A stretch of DNA of 64,000 nucleotides from Vreelandella subglaciescola (GCF_900142895.1 NZ_LT670847.1:744001-808000); one strand, 5' to 3'. Counted from the stretch's first letter, positions 36,110-45,363 are shown. The notes: generated from the sequence alone by a model not told the origin. A program made the numbers and translations.

Positions 36110-37438
36110 TTATTCGACCACGGCAATATTGAGTTCGGCTTCAAAACCGTCGCTCTGGCCTGAGGCTGGCGATCGGAGGTTCAGGGTAATGCCCGCACCA
36201 CTGGCGATGGCGTCCACAATCGCAAGCCCGATGCCGGAGCCCACTGTTTTTGTATCGGAGCGGACAAAACGGTTTCGCAACAAGGCGAGTTTCTCTGGTG
36301 GTACGAGCTCACCGCGATTAACCACCCGCAGGATGCCCTCGCCTGTAAGGCTAACATTCACAGGCTCATTGTCCGTGCCGTGCCTGAGGGCATTCTCGAT
36401 CAGATTCCGAACCAGAATGGCGAAGGCATCCAGGTCCAGTAATGACGTAACGTCACCATCAGGCAGGTTGAGCAGGAGTCGACCGGGCGCCTGGTGATCA
36501 TAATCGCTGGCCACCATCCGCAGTATGGGCACCAGGTTGTTAGCCTGCTCCGACAAGGCGCTGCCCCCTTCAGCCTTCGCCAATTCAAGCAGCTTCTCTG
36601 ACAGTCGTGACAGGGTGCGAAGCGACTCTTCAATCTCGCTGGCTCGTACTTTAACGCCTGTATCCTGCGTTTCTGTTTTTAACCGCTGTAGCTTGGCTAG
36701 CGCCGTTGCCAGCGGGGTTCGCAATTCATGGGCGCTGTTGGCGGTAAAACTGCGCTCTGCTTCAAGGGCGCGGCGCAAACGTTCAAGCAACCGGTTCACC
36801 GAGATCATGATGGGTTCAAACTCTTCCGGTAAACGCTCGACCGCGACGGGAGAAAGATCGCCCCCACCGCGGACTTCTATGGACTGCTGCAATTGCACAA
36901 CACGGCGAAGCGAACGTTTTATCACCCACCACACCCCGACCAGGCTGATGGGAATCAGAAATATAAGTGGCAACAGCAATGCAAGGCTCGTATCCAGAAC
37001 GGCTTCGCGCCTGTGGTCCAAAGGTTCGGCAACCTCAATGTACAGGGTTCCGCTGATGGCTGACTCCCCGTATATTCGGTGAGTTAGCGTGTCAGAGAAG
37101 CCCTCTCGCGGTTTGGTGCCAAAAATGTCGGGGTCTGCGTCGTGGGATTGCAGCAGCAGTTTGCCCAACTTATCACGAACCAGATAGGTGAGATACTCGT
37201 TGTGTTCTTTCAGGGCCAATGCCCGCTCCAGGCTTGGGTCCCCTTCCCGGTTCAGTATGTCGGTCACCGCCAATGGCAGGATACGCTGCGCTGTTTCCTC
37301 CAATGCACTGTCGAACACCTCGTTCATTTCGTGCCGGGCCACCACGCCTGACGCGATAACACCCAGCAACCAGAGCAAGGTCACGCCAAGGGTAAGCCAG
37401 GTGCCAAGGGTTCTGTGTAAGCTGGATTTAGTGCTCAT
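36110..37438 (-). CDS. Sensor histidine kinase (QseC/PmrB type)
   Basis: 442 residues: helix 1, a periplasmic sensor of about 130 residues, helix 2 (LALLLPLIFLIPISLVGVWWVI), HAMP-like linker, H-box SAHELRTPLATALAKLQ, N-box LVRNLIENALRHG, and G-boxes ending GSGIGLAIVDAIA. Intact. Overlaps the response-regulator gene by 11 bp, so the two are translationally coupled. Signal unknown; the neighbours suggest metal or redox. Confidence 0.92.
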   Translation of the reverse strand: MSTKSSLHRTLGTWLTLGVTLLWLLGVIASGVVARHEMNEVFDSALEETAQRILPLAVTDILNREGDPSLERALALKEHNEYLTYLVRDKLGKLLLQSHDADPDIFGTKPREGFSDTLTHRIYGESAISGTLYIEVAEPLDHRREAVLDTSLALLLPLIFLIPISLVGVWWVIKRSLRRVVQLQQSIEVRGGGDLSPVAVERLPEEFEPIMISVNRLLERLRRALEAERSFTANSAHELRTPLATALAKLQRLKTETQDTGVKVRASEIEESLRTLSRLSEKLLELAKAEGGSALSEQANNLVPILRMVASDYDHQAPGRLLLNLPDGDVTSLLDLDAFAILVRNLIENALRHGTDNEPVNVSLTGEGILRVVNRGELVPPEKLALLRNRFVRSDTKTVGSGIGLAIVDAIASGAGITLNLRSPASGQSDGFEAELNIAVVE

Positions 37439-38093
37439 TCGGTTCCAGCCTGTAGCCCATGCCTCTGACGGTCACTATGGCATCGTGCCCCAGTTTTTTG
37501 CGCATACGGCTGATGTAAACCTCTATGGTGTTGCTCTCAATTTCGGCGCCGAACTGGTAAAGCCGGTCTTCAAGCTGAGCCCGCGATAGCAGTATTCCCG
37601 GGCGTTGCAGAAAACCCTCAAACAGCGCCCATTCACGGGCAGTAAGCTCCACCGGCTGGCCGTTGCGGCTGATGCGATGGTCACCCAGATCCACTTCAAG
37701 ATCGCCAACACGCACCAGAGGATTCGGGTTGCCGCGATAACGGCGTGCCACGGCGGCCACCCGGGCAGAGAGTTCTGATAAATCAAAAGGCTTTACCAGA
37801 TAATCGTCGGCACCGGCATTCAGCCCTGCAATGCGGTCTGACACCTGGTCTCTGGCGGTCAGAATAATCACGGGGGTTGTGTCACCGGTTGCCCTCAGTT
37901 TTTTCAAAAAATCAAAACCGTGACCGTCTGGCAGCATCAGGTCGAGCAAAATCAGATTATAAGGCGTGGTTTTCACACTCGTATCAGCGAAAGCGAGGCT
38001 CTGAACCCAGTCCACGGCATGGCCATCTTCGCTGATCTGATCCCGCACGGCCTCACCCAACCCGGTTGTATCCTCAACCAACAGTACCCGCAT
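37428..38093 (-). CDS. OmpR-family response regulator (QseB/PmrA type)
   Basis: 221 residues: MRVLLVEDT, phospho-acceptor in YNLILLDLMLPDGHG, LTARDQ, VKPFDLSEL; winged helix LTAREWALFEGFL and EVYISRMRKKLG. Same subfamily and order as the pair at 29505. The 229-bp divergent region to the PepSY gene carries a TTAAG-type site. Probable targets are both flanking gene sets (inference). Confidence 0.93.
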   Translation of the reverse strand: MRVLLVEDTTGLGEAVRDQISEDGHAVDWVQSLAFADTSVKTTPYNLILLDLMLPDGHGFDFLKKLRATGDTTPVIILTARDQVSDRIAGLNAGADDYLVKPFDLSELSARVAAVARRYRGNPNPLVRVGDLEVDLGDHRISRNGQPVELTAREWALFEGFLQRPGILLSRAQLEDRLYQFGAEIESNTIEVYISRMRKKLGHDAIVTVRGMGYRLEPNEH

Positions 38094-38265
38094 ATCTCAC
38101 CCTTCCCGTGATCACCAACAGAACATACTACAGCCATTACCTGACAGCCGTCTGAAACCGCATTATTACTGCTCCGTTCCTCCACCAGCGCCTTCCCTTG
38201 CCTGTTGGGCATTTACTAAACAAAGCGTTTACCTGCAGCTCATTCAGGCCAGTGTCAGGTAGCAA

Positions 38266-38301
38266 CCTTAAGATTGATTCAACGGACACAACGGACACAA
38301 C
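38266..38301 (+). promoter_or_regulatory. TTAAG-type site and 9-bp tandem repeat before the PepSY operon
   Basis: CCTTAAGATTGATTCAACGG (TTAAG, five bases, TTCAA) followed by two and a half copies of ACGGACACA, 22-57 bp before the PepSY start. The first part resembles the boxes at 24593 and 36066. Operator function is inferred. Confidence 0.4.
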
Positions 38302-38322
38302 GGATTCATCGGGAGACATTTC

Positions 38323-38730
38323 ATGAATATAAAACCCATTGTTATTACCTTTTCGCTGCTGCTTATGAGCGGCAGCGCAATGGCTGACGACGATTGCGAT
38401 GACCCGGTTGCCGGATGGCAGCCACGGGAGAACCTGCGACAGAAGCTTGAGGCGGAAGGTTGGAAGGTGTTCCGCATTAAGGTAGATGACGGCTGTTACG
38501 AGGTTAAAGGAAGGGATCCGGAGGGTTATCGGGTGGAGGCCGAGTACTCACCAGCGACCTTTGAGCTGAGGGAAATGGAGCGCGAAGATGACGATGACGA
38601 TGACGATGACGACGACGATCACGATGATGACCGTCATGGCAAGTCACGAAACTACAACGCATCGACCAATGAAGACCCGGTTTCGCCTAAGGGAATCGTC
38701 AAAGGTCGCCCCACCGTGACTGTTGAGTAA
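38323..38730 (+). CDS. Periplasmic PepSY-domain protein with poly-Asp tract
   Basis: 135 residues; signal peptide ending SGSAMA|DD, then a PepSY unit (RENLRQKLEAEGWKVFRIKVDDGCYEVKGRDPEGYRVEAEYSPATFEL). Residues 87-101 are almost all Asp with His (coded by GAC/GAT repeats at 38586-38633), a strong cation-binding feature. First gene of a three-gene + strand operon; RBS GGGAGA. Confidence 0.85.
   Translation: MNIKPIVITFSLLLMSGSAMADDDCDDPVAGWQPRENLRQKLEAEGWKVFRIKVDDGCYEVKGRDPEGYRVEAEYSPATFELREMEREDDDDDDDDDDDHDDDRHGKSRNYNASTNEDPVSPKGIVKGRPTVTVE
38586..38633 (+). repeat. GAT/GAC microsatellite encoding poly-Asp
   Basis: Alternating GATGAC units in the PepSY gene; a length change by multiples of 3 would alter only the Asp tract. 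Confidence 0.85.
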
Positions 38731-38747
38731 TTAAAGGAGAGTAGATC

Positions 38748-39221
38748 ATGAAAAAGATTCTGTTTGCGCTAGGCCTTGCGGCTGTGATGGCAGTACCGGC
38801 CTACGCACAGGCCAGGGAAGTCACTTTCAGCACACAGCTGAGTAATTACGGCGGTGACGGAGCTTATCTTGCGCTCTACCTCACCGATGCCGATGGCCAA
38901 TATCAAGAGACCCTCTGGATATCCGGTGAGAAAAGCAAATATTACAAGCATCTACGTGACTGGGCCCGTGGCAGTGGTTTAAACCAGGCTGAATACGATG
39001 GCCTGACCGGCGCCAGTGTGTCCAGCGGGCGCACACTGAACGTGACCCTGGAACTTGATGACGCATTGATCGACTCCGGTTACCAGGTTCGTGTTGATAC
39101 CGCCGTTGAAGATATGCGCGACAATCGCTCGGATGTGGTGGCCCCGCTAACCACGGAAGGCTCTGGAAAGTCGGTTGCTGGCCGTGGCTACGTCCAGTCT
39201 TTTGTTTATAACCTCAAGTAA
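38748..39221 (+). CDS. DUF2271 periplasmic protein
   Basis: 157 residues, signal peptide AVPAYA|QA, then the DUF2271 pattern: YLALYLTDADGQYQETLWISGEKSKYYKHLRDWARG, DGLTGASVSSGRTL. DUF2271 proteins are regularly found with PepSY and flavin-transfer genes; function unknown. 17 bp after the PepSY gene; [12 protein letters not shown]. Confidence 0.88.
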   Translation: MKKILFALGLAAVMAVPAYAQAREVTFSTQLSNYGGDGAYLALYLTDADGQYQETLWISGEKSKYYKHLRDWARGSGLNQAEYDGLTGASVSSGRTLNVTLELDDALIDSGYQVRVDTAVEDMRDNRSDVVAPLTTEGSGKSVAGRGYVQSFVYNLK

Positions 39222-39239
39222 CTGACGGGAGCCAGCTTC

Positions 39240-41465
39240 ATGCTACGCAAACTTCATGGTTGGCCCGGATTGGTCGCCGCACTGCTGCTTTTGGTGCTGG
39301 CGACCACGGGCGTTATTTTGTCCGTTGTACCCGCTATTGAACGGGCGGGCGCAACCATCCCGGCGACCGGCCAAATCAGTGTTGCTGACCTGGCTGAGCG
39401 TGTAGTGGCGCATTATCCGGGCACCGAGCAGATTGAACGCTCTCTGTCGGGCGAAGTTGTCGTCTATTACAGCCGTGACCGTCAGCCAGGTGCCGATCTG
39501 GTTAACCCGCTGACTGGTGAAGGTATTGCCCCCTATCAGCCTTCAGCCTTTTTGCGCTGGGTAAAAAACCTGCACCGCTCATTTCTATTGGATGATGCAG
39601 GCCGAATGCTTGCAGGCGGCTTGGCGGTAATGATGCTGCTGCTCTGCCTGTCTGGCATGTTTCTGCTGGCTCGACGGATGGGTGGCTGGAAGGCCATTTT
39701 AAAGCCCATTGCAGGTTCCGGTAGCTCGCGGATTCACGCCGAGCTGGCACGGTTTGCGGTGATTGGTTTGTTGCTGTCGGCACTGACCGGCAGCTACATG
39801 TCTGCGGTTCGGTTTGGCCTGCTGCCGGAGGCTGCTGCTGCGGAGCCATCCTTTCCGGCGGAGGTGTCAGGCGGCACGCCGGCACCGGTGAGCTCTCTGC
39901 TCGCGCTAAAAAACGTAGATGCTAACGAGCTACGTGAGTTGGTGTTTCCTTACCCGAATGATCCCAGCGACGTCTATTCCCTGAGCACGACCCAGGGTTC
40001 CGGGTTCGTTGATCAGGCAACCGGAGAACTACTGCAATACCAGCCTCGCTCTACGGGTAATCAGTTCCAGCACTGGATGATTCGCCTGCACACCGGTGAA
40101 GGCCTGTGGTGGCTGGGTTTGATTCTCGGGATGGCTGCGCTGACCGTTCCGGCACTGTCCTTCACCGGCATACAAGTCTGGTGGCAGCGACGTTCAACAT
40201 CCGTGCGCCTGGGTGAAGGTGCCAGTATCGAAGTGGCGGATGTGGTTATTCTGGTGGGTTCAGAAGGCAACACCACCTGGGGTTTTGCCAGGGATCTTCA
40301 AAACAAACTCAATCAGGCCGGCAAAAAAGTACATTGTGCGCCGATGAATGACCTGGCAAAACGCTACCCGCAGGCCTCGGTGCTTTTTGTTCTGACATCA
40401 ACCTACGGTGACGGTGACGCGCCCTCCTCCGCCAGTCAGTTCATGACTCGACTTGAACACTTTCAGGCGAATGACGGATTGGAGTTTGTGGTTCTGGGGT
40501 TTGGTGACCAACAGTTTCCAAAATTCTGTCAGTATGCGCTGGATGTAGACGCTGCCCTCAGTAGTAAAGGCCTGCAGCAAGTGAACCTTGTTACACGAAT
40601 CGATCGCGGCTCCGCCATACAGTTTCGTGAATGGGGCGAGGCTATCGGCGAGCACATGGGCATCTCATTGGCGCTGACCCATAATCCCGCGCCAGCCGCC
40701 ACTGCGGAATTCGAACTTGTTGAGCGCGTGGACTATGGCGTTGCGGTAAACGCGCCAACCAGCATATTGCGTTTCAGGCCGGTACAAGATCGCAGAAATT
40801 TATGGCAAGTGTTGTCTTTCAGAAGCCGGTCGAATCTGCCGAGTTTCGAAGCGGGTGACCTGTTTGGCGTTGCGCCACCCGGAGATAACACGGCCCGATT
40901 GTACTCGCTGGCGTCTTCGGCCTCGGATGGGCAGTTGGAAATCTGCGTCCGGAAACAGACCAATGGCCTGTGTTCAGGTTATCTGCACAGCCTCGAACCC
41001 GGAGATCGGATTTCCGGATTTATCCAGCAAAACCCGGGCTTTCGTCCGGCGGGCGGTGCAACGCCCATTATTCTCATTGGTGCCGGCGCGGGAATCGGCC
41101 CACTAGCCGGTTTTATCCGAAAGAACACGGATCGTAACCCCATGTACCTGTACTGGGGCGGGCGCAATCCGCAATCGGATTTTCTCTATCAACCGGAACT
41201 TGGCTGTTACCTGGATGACCACCGCCTTACCGGGTTGAATACAGCGTTTTCACGATCAGCAGAAAAAGCCTACGTTCAGGATGCCATCATTGCGGATGAA
41301 AGCGCGTTGCGGCAACTGATTGAAAAAGGCGCTCAGGTGCTGGTATGCGGGGGGCGGGATATGGCCTCCGGTGTAAGCCAGGTGTTTGACTCCATCCTCA
41401 AACCCTTGCACATGGATGTCGATGAGCTGAGAGCCGAAGGGCGCTATCTAGAAGATGTTTACTGA
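39240..41465 (+). CDS. PepSY-TM / flavodoxin / FNR fusion reductase
   Basis: 741 residues. N-terminal PepSY_TM part: LHGWPGLVAALLLLVLATTGV, heme-like His in VKNLHRSFLLDDAGR and MIRLHTGEGLWWLGLILGM, about four helices. A flavodoxin domain follows from about 340 (VILVGSEGNTTWGFARDL, STYGDGDAPSSA), then an FAD/NAD(P)H reductase (RLYSLASSAS, GAGAGIGPLAGFI, VCGGRDMASGV, terminal EGRYLEDVY) as in sulfite reductase alpha or nitric oxide synthase reductase. Predicted role: NADPH to FAD/FMN to membrane heme and on to the periplasm. Last gene of the operon with PepSY and DUF2271. Confidence 0.9.
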   Translation: MLRKLHGWPGLVAALLLLVLATTGVILSVVPAIERAGATIPATGQISVADLAERVVAHYPGTEQIERSLSGEVVVYYSRDRQPGADLVNPLTGEGIAPYQPSAFLRWVKNLHRSFLLDDAGRMLAGGLAVMMLLLCLSGMFLLARRMGGWKAILKPIAGSGSSRIHAELARFAVIGLLLSALTGSYMSAVRFGLLPEAAAAEPSFPAEVSGGTPAPVSSLLALKNVDANELRELVFPYPNDPSDVYSLSTTQGSGFVDQATGELLQYQPRSTGNQFQHWMIRLHTGEGLWWLGLILGMAALTVPALSFTGIQVWWQRRSTSVRLGEGASIEVADVVILVGSEGNTTWGFARDLQNKLNQAGKKVHCAPMNDLAKRYPQASVLFVLTSTYGDGDAPSSASQFMTRLEHFQANDGLEFVVLGFGDQQFPKFCQYALDVDAALSSKGLQQVNLVTRIDRGSAIQFREWGEAIGEHMGISLALTHNPAPAATAEFELVERVDYGVAVNAPTSILRFRPVQDRRNLWQVLSFRSRSNLPSFEAGDLFGVAPPGDNTARLYSLASSASDGQLEICVRKQTNGLCSGYLHSLEPGDRISGFIQQNPGFRPAGGATPIILIGAGAGIGPLAGFIRKNTDRNPMYLYWGGRNPQSDFLYQPELGCYLDDHRLTGLNTAFSRSAEKAYVQDAIIADESALRQLIEKGAQVLVCGGRDMASGVSQVFDSILKPLHMDVDELRAEGRYLEDVY

Positions 41466-41502
41466 CCGAGCATGACATGTCCCTTTCAAGGAGTGTTTGG
41501 AT

Positions 41503-42096
41503 GACCACACGATTGCGCGAGTTCTATGCGCACTGATGGTCGGCGTGCTGGTATTCGCAAACTGGGCGGCAGCCGATAGCATAGTCTGGATGCAGATTTA
41601 CTAGTGGAAATGGCAAATTACGGCACTGCTGTCCGCCGCTCTGGCGGGTTTGCTGATCTGGCGCTGGCACTGGCCGCCAACTCAACTGCTGATGCTGACA
41701 GCTGTCGTCGTGACTGCCGCCGTGATCGTGCCAAGCGCACCTGAATTGCCCTTTGCCATCGGCATTGCCGGTTTGATGATTATCGCGGCGTTGCGTGACC
41801 AAGATCGCGAGTGGACCCTACAAAGCTGGGATTTCGCAAAACAGATTCTACCGCTGCTTCTGGGCGGGGTATTCATTGCGGGCTTCGCGCTGGGTCGCCC
41901 CGGCCATGAAGGCATCATTCCTTCAGAATGGGTCGCAATGGCCGTGGGCGATAACACGCTGACCTCCACAGTCATCGCCTCTGTATTGGGCGCACTGATG
42001 TACTTTTCTACCCTGACCGAAGTGCCGATCGTTGAAGCGTTGATGGGATCCGGTATGGGCAAGGGGCCGGCACTGTCATTACCGAACATGCTGGTC
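41503..42096 (+). pseudogene. ArsP-like (UPF0718/DUF318) permease remnant
   Basis: Starts mid-protein (LCALMVGVLVFANW), then an in-frame TAG (QIY*WKWQI), then a good stretch WDFAKQILPLLLGGVFIAGF ... ASVLGALMYFSTLTEVPIVEALMGSGMGKGPALSLPNMLVIRT. A 9-codon gap after GKGPAL (normally followed by ALLLAGPALSLPN) looks like deletion between the two GPAL repeats. Past 42096 the sequence is the reverse of ACR3, so the C-terminus is lost. ArsP exports organoarsenicals; this copy is dead. Confidence 0.75.
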
Positions 42097-43130
42097 ATAC
42101 GCACCAGGGCCAGCATAACCGGTACCTCCACGAGAACACCTACCACCGTCGCCAATGCTGCGCCGGACTGTAAGCCGAACAGGGCAATGGCGACCGCCAC
42201 GGCCAATTCGAAGAAATTACTGGCGCCGATCATACCGGCAGGTGCCGCGATGCTATGGGGCACTTTCCAGGCCTTGGCCCAGCCGTAGGCGATGAAGAAA
42301 ATCAGGAAGGTCTGGATAATCAGCGGTATTGCAATCAGTACGATATGCAATGGATTCGCAATAATCACGTCGCCCTGGAAGGCGAACAGCAACACCAGAG
42401 TGATGATCAAGCCGATCGGAGTGATGGGTGCCAGGCGTTTCATGAAGACGTTGTCGAACCACTCGATACCGCGCCGCTTGATAACAGCCTGACGCGTTAA
42501 ATAGCCAGCGCCCAGTGGAATGACAATGTAAAGCACCACCGACAGGATGACCGTATCCCAGGGAACCTGAATGTTCGAGACGCCAAGCAGGAAAACCACG
42601 ATGGGCGCGAAAGCGAACAACATGATCAGGTCGTTGAGCGCCACCTGCACCAAGGTGTAGGCAGCGTCACCTCGCGTGAGATAGCTCCACACGAAGACCA
42701 TGGCAGTACAGGGCGCAGCACCCAGCAGGATAGCCCCGGCCAGGTATTCAGTGGCTCGTTCGGCAGGAATCAGGGGCGCGAACACCACGGTCAAAAAGAA
42801 CCAGGCAATCGCAAACATGGTGAAGGGCTTGATCAGCCAGTTCACTGTCGTGGTGATAACCAACCCCTTAGGCTGACGCCGGACGCCGAGGACCGACGTG
42901 AAATCGATCTGTACCATCATGGGAAAAATCATCGCCCAGATCAGCACCGCTACCGGGATCGACACTTGCGCATACTCGAAGCGCGACAAGGCCTCGGGAA
43001 TGACCGGAGCAAACTGCCCTATCAGCACACCCGCTACGATGGCCAGGGCTACCCAGAGCGAGAGAAAGCGCCCAAACAGGCCTATACCTTCAGACGTGCT
43101 GGGGGCCTGCGAGAACTTAGATTCGGTCAT
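41682..43130 (-). CDS. acr3: ACR3-family arsenite permease, C-terminus truncated
   Basis: Residues 1-345 (43130-42096) are ACR3: IGQFAPVIPEALSRFEYAQVSIPVAVLIWAMIFPMM, the ILLGAAPCTAMVFVWSYL signature Cys, SNFFELAVAVAIALFGLQSGAALATVVGVLVEVPVMLALVRM. Beyond 42096 the frame is antisense to the ArsP-like remnant, so about 15-20 native residues are replaced by a 137-codon artificial tail. All ten helices may be present, so arsenite export cannot be excluded. Last of the arsR-arsC-acr3 operon. Confidence 0.82.
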   Translation of the reverse strand: MTESKFSQAPSTSEGIGLFGRFLSLWVALAIVAGVLIGQFAPVIPEALSRFEYAQVSIPVAVLIWAMIFPMMVQIDFTSVLGVRRQPKGLVITTTVNWLIKPFTMFAIAWFFLTVVFAPLIPAERATEYLAGAILLGAAPCTAMVFVWSYLTRGDAAYTLVQVALNDLIMLFAFAPIVVFLLGVSNIQVPWDTVILSVVLYIVIPLGAGYLTRQAVIKRRGIEWFDNVFMKRLAPITPIGLIITLVLLFAFQGDVIIANPLHIVLIAIPLIIQTFLIFFIAYGWAKAWKVPHSIAAPAGMIGASNFFELAVAVAIALFGLQSGAALATVVGVLVEVPVMLALVRMTSMFGNDSAGPLPIPDPINASTIGTSVRVEKYISAPNTEAMTVEVSVLSPTAIATHSEGMMPSWPGRPSAKPAMNTPPRSSGRICFAKSQLCRVHSRSWSRNAAIIIKPAMPMAKGNSGALGTITAAVTTTAVSISS

Positions 43131-43567
43131 GCTGCATCTCCTTTTGTGAACAGCGGGCTACGCAACGTGCTTTCGATGACCGCACCGATGCGACCGGGCC
43201 AAGAGAAGGAATTCAAACGGCTCATCGTGCGTCTCGCGGGTGGTGAACCACCTCGCCATCTTCTTTGGTTAAGTGTTCGACGGGGCGCTCAAGAAGATCC
43301 AGTACCCGTTCGGAAGGCCGGCATAGACGAGCCCCTTTGTCAGTCACAACGATGGGGCGATTGATCAAAATCGGGTGCGCCATCATTGTATCGATCAGTT
43401 GATCATCGCTCAAAGCGGGATCGTCGAGCCCCAACTCATCGTAAGGCGTGCCCTTACGCCGAAGGAGTTCGCGAGGTGTTATCTGCATCATCGAAAGCAG
43501 CGCTACCAGTCGCTCACGACTGGGCGGGGTCTTGAGATATTCGACGACTTCTGGCGTTTCGCCTGAT

Positions 43568-45284
43568 CCCGCCTTATTCATCAGGACGCCGAACGAGCGT
43601 TTTACGTCCCGTGGTGACCGGGACCGACCGGCTTTTATGTCATACGGTCGCTGAGTAGCCGATTAGCACATAGCTTTATCGTATCAATGCCGTGATATTT
43701 ATAACTGAAGTTCATTGGTTTCGAGTGACGGCGCAGCCGTGGTCGTCGGCCTCCATAGTGGCCGTTTTGTCTGCTGGAAAAGGCTGAGTAATGCGACGTG
43801 TCAGGTCAATGCCGTCAGCCGCGGCAACCCCTTCAGTAAGGATGGCCACCATTTGTCGGCGGCATCGCCGAGGTGCACGGTGATACGCCGGGCGTGCACT
43901 GTCAGCGTGGCGGCCACCTTGAGCACCTGCTCGCGCATCCGCTTCAGGCTCCAGCCCTGCCGGGTCTGTCGTTCCAACAGGCAACGCAGCCCGTGTAGCA
44001 CCTGATAAGCGCAGAGAGTCAGCAGCAGGTTTACCTCGTTGCGGGCCATGACGTCCTGGACGGTGGAGACACCGCGATCAGTCGAGGAGAGATGCATATC
44101 GAGCGACGACTTCACCTCGCCCATGTGGGCTTCGGCGCTGCCGCGCTTGCGATAAAGCGCCAGGACCTTTTCCGGCGGCCAGTCGAACTTGCCGAGATTG
44201 GTGACCAAAAAGAAGGCATGCAGCAGCAGATCATCGGGCCGCTCTTGTACCACCAGCACCACGCGCCGCGGCGCCGGCCAGGTACCGGCTTGGTACGCCA
44301 GGTCATGGCACCATTCCCGAGGTTGCTCGGGGGGCCGGCCGCGTGGCCGCTTCAGATGTGGCGCTGCCAGTGTCTGCAGGCCCGTATGACTGCGCAACCG
44401 GCCCAGATACTCGATGTCGCGATCTTCCAGCGCCTCAAGCGTGTCGTTGTCGGTGAAGCCGGCGTCGATGCGCACCTTGACCTTGGCCCCGGTGCTCTCG
44501 TTGAGTCGCCGCACCAGATGTGGGATCCAGGTATCGGCATTCTCGGCTGGGCCGGCGTTACCTTCACGCAGCAGGCCGCCCACCATGTCGCCGGTCTCTG
44601 CCAGCGAGGCCACCAAAGGCGAGTATATTCTGGCCCCGTAAAGTCCATGAAACGCCGAACCGCCCTGGTGGCCGTGAACGTCGATCGGCAAGCCGTCGAT
44701 GTCCAGCGTCAGATGCTCGGGGCGTTCGCCGCCGTTCAGCGAGGTCAGTCGCCAGACCGCCAGCCGCAGCAGGCCCTCATGCACGGTATCGATATTGTCG
44801 TCGCGGCCCAGGCACGTCAGCAGCCGCGACAGCGTCGCTTGAGATGGCCGGTCCTGAGCCAACGGCGTTGTCCCGCGGGCATCACTGCAGGCTAGCTGCC
44901 AGAGCGGGTCACGGCGAAGCGTATCGGTATCGCTGAGGTCGATCCAGCCCATCGAACGCTGCAGCACCAGGGTACGCAGCTGGCTGGCTAACGAGTGGCG
45001 GACGCGATCCGGGTCGCGGTGATCGACCAGATGGTCGTCCAGCGCATCGATCATGCCGCTGTTGTCGAGGGCTTCACGCAACAGCAAAGCACCGCTGTCG
45101 CTGGTGGTGCGATGGCCGCTGAGCTCGACGCGGATGGACCCGTTGCATGACGGGGTCCAGGGGGATAAGCTTTCACCCATGGCGAGTGGTCCTCTTGAAT
45201 TGTGTTCGTTCAGGAACATCTTGATTCTACAAGAGAAACTGCTCGCCATCTTCTTTTCTGTCTCAGCCCGGTGAATTAGGCGGG
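43568..45284 (-). mobile_element. IS1380-family element (1717 bp)
   Basis: Terminal repeats CCCGCCTTATTCATCAGG and CCCGCCTAATTCACCGGG; target duplication CTGAT (43563-43567, 45285-45289). One transposase gene. Inserted in arsC in the same orientation. Confidence 0.9.
43801..45180 (-). CDS. IS1380-family transposase
   Basis: 459 residues from MGESLSPWTP (RBS AGAGGA). Motifs: TLDIDGLPIDVHGHQGG, KVRIDAGFTDNDTLEALEDRDIEYLGRLR, and KRGSAEAHMGEVKSSLDMHLSSTDR with the catalytic Glu, MARNEVNLLLTLCAYQVLHG. The longer ORF from 45357 is the arsC start read into the IS. Complete. Confidence 0.9.
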   Translation of the reverse strand: MGESLSPWTPSCNGSIRVELSGHRTTSDSGALLLREALDNSGMIDALDDHLVDHRDPDRVRHSLASQLRTLVLQRSMGWIDLSDTDTLRRDPLWQLACSDARGTTPLAQDRPSQATLSRLLTCLGRDDNIDTVHEGLLRLAVWRLTSLNGGERPEHLTLDIDGLPIDVHGHQGGSAFHGLYGARIYSPLVASLAETGDMVGGLLREGNAGPAENADTWIPHLVRRLNESTGAKVKVRIDAGFTDNDTLEALEDRDIEYLGRLRSHTGLQTLAAPHLKRPRGRPPEQPREWCHDLAYQAGTWPAPRRVVLVVQERPDDLLLHAFFLVTNLGKFDWPPEKVLALYRKRGSAEAHMGEVKSSLDMHLSSTDRGVSTVQDVMARNEVNLLLTLCAYQVLHGLRCLLERQTRQGWSLKRMREQVLKVAATLTVHARRITVHLGDAADKWWPSLLKGLPRLTALT

Positions 45285-45363
45285 CTGATGCCTTGATCAT
45301 CGCCAGCGTGTTTCGTGATGTGCCGCAGTCAGGGTTGTGATAAATCAGTGATTTCATAAGGTC

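Larger units (their letters stand above)
43222..45357 (-). pseudogene. arsC: Arsenate reductase gene split by an IS1380-family element
   Basis: The N-terminal part (45357-45285) reads MKSLIYHNPDCGTSRNTLAM with the catalytic Cys; the rest (43567-43222) reads GETPEVVEYLKTPPSRERL ... HPILINRPIVVTDKGARLCRP. Deleting 43568-45284 and one copy of the CTGAT duplication gives ...MIKASGETPEVVEYL in frame, a complete glutaredoxin-dependent ArsC of about 140 residues. Without precise excision no enzyme is made. Confidence 0.9.

Noticed and set aside
38278..38305. CRISPR-like short repeats before the PepSY gene
   Set aside because: Only 2.5 copies of a 9-bp unit with no spacers; simple tandem repeat. No CRISPR array seen anywhere in the window.
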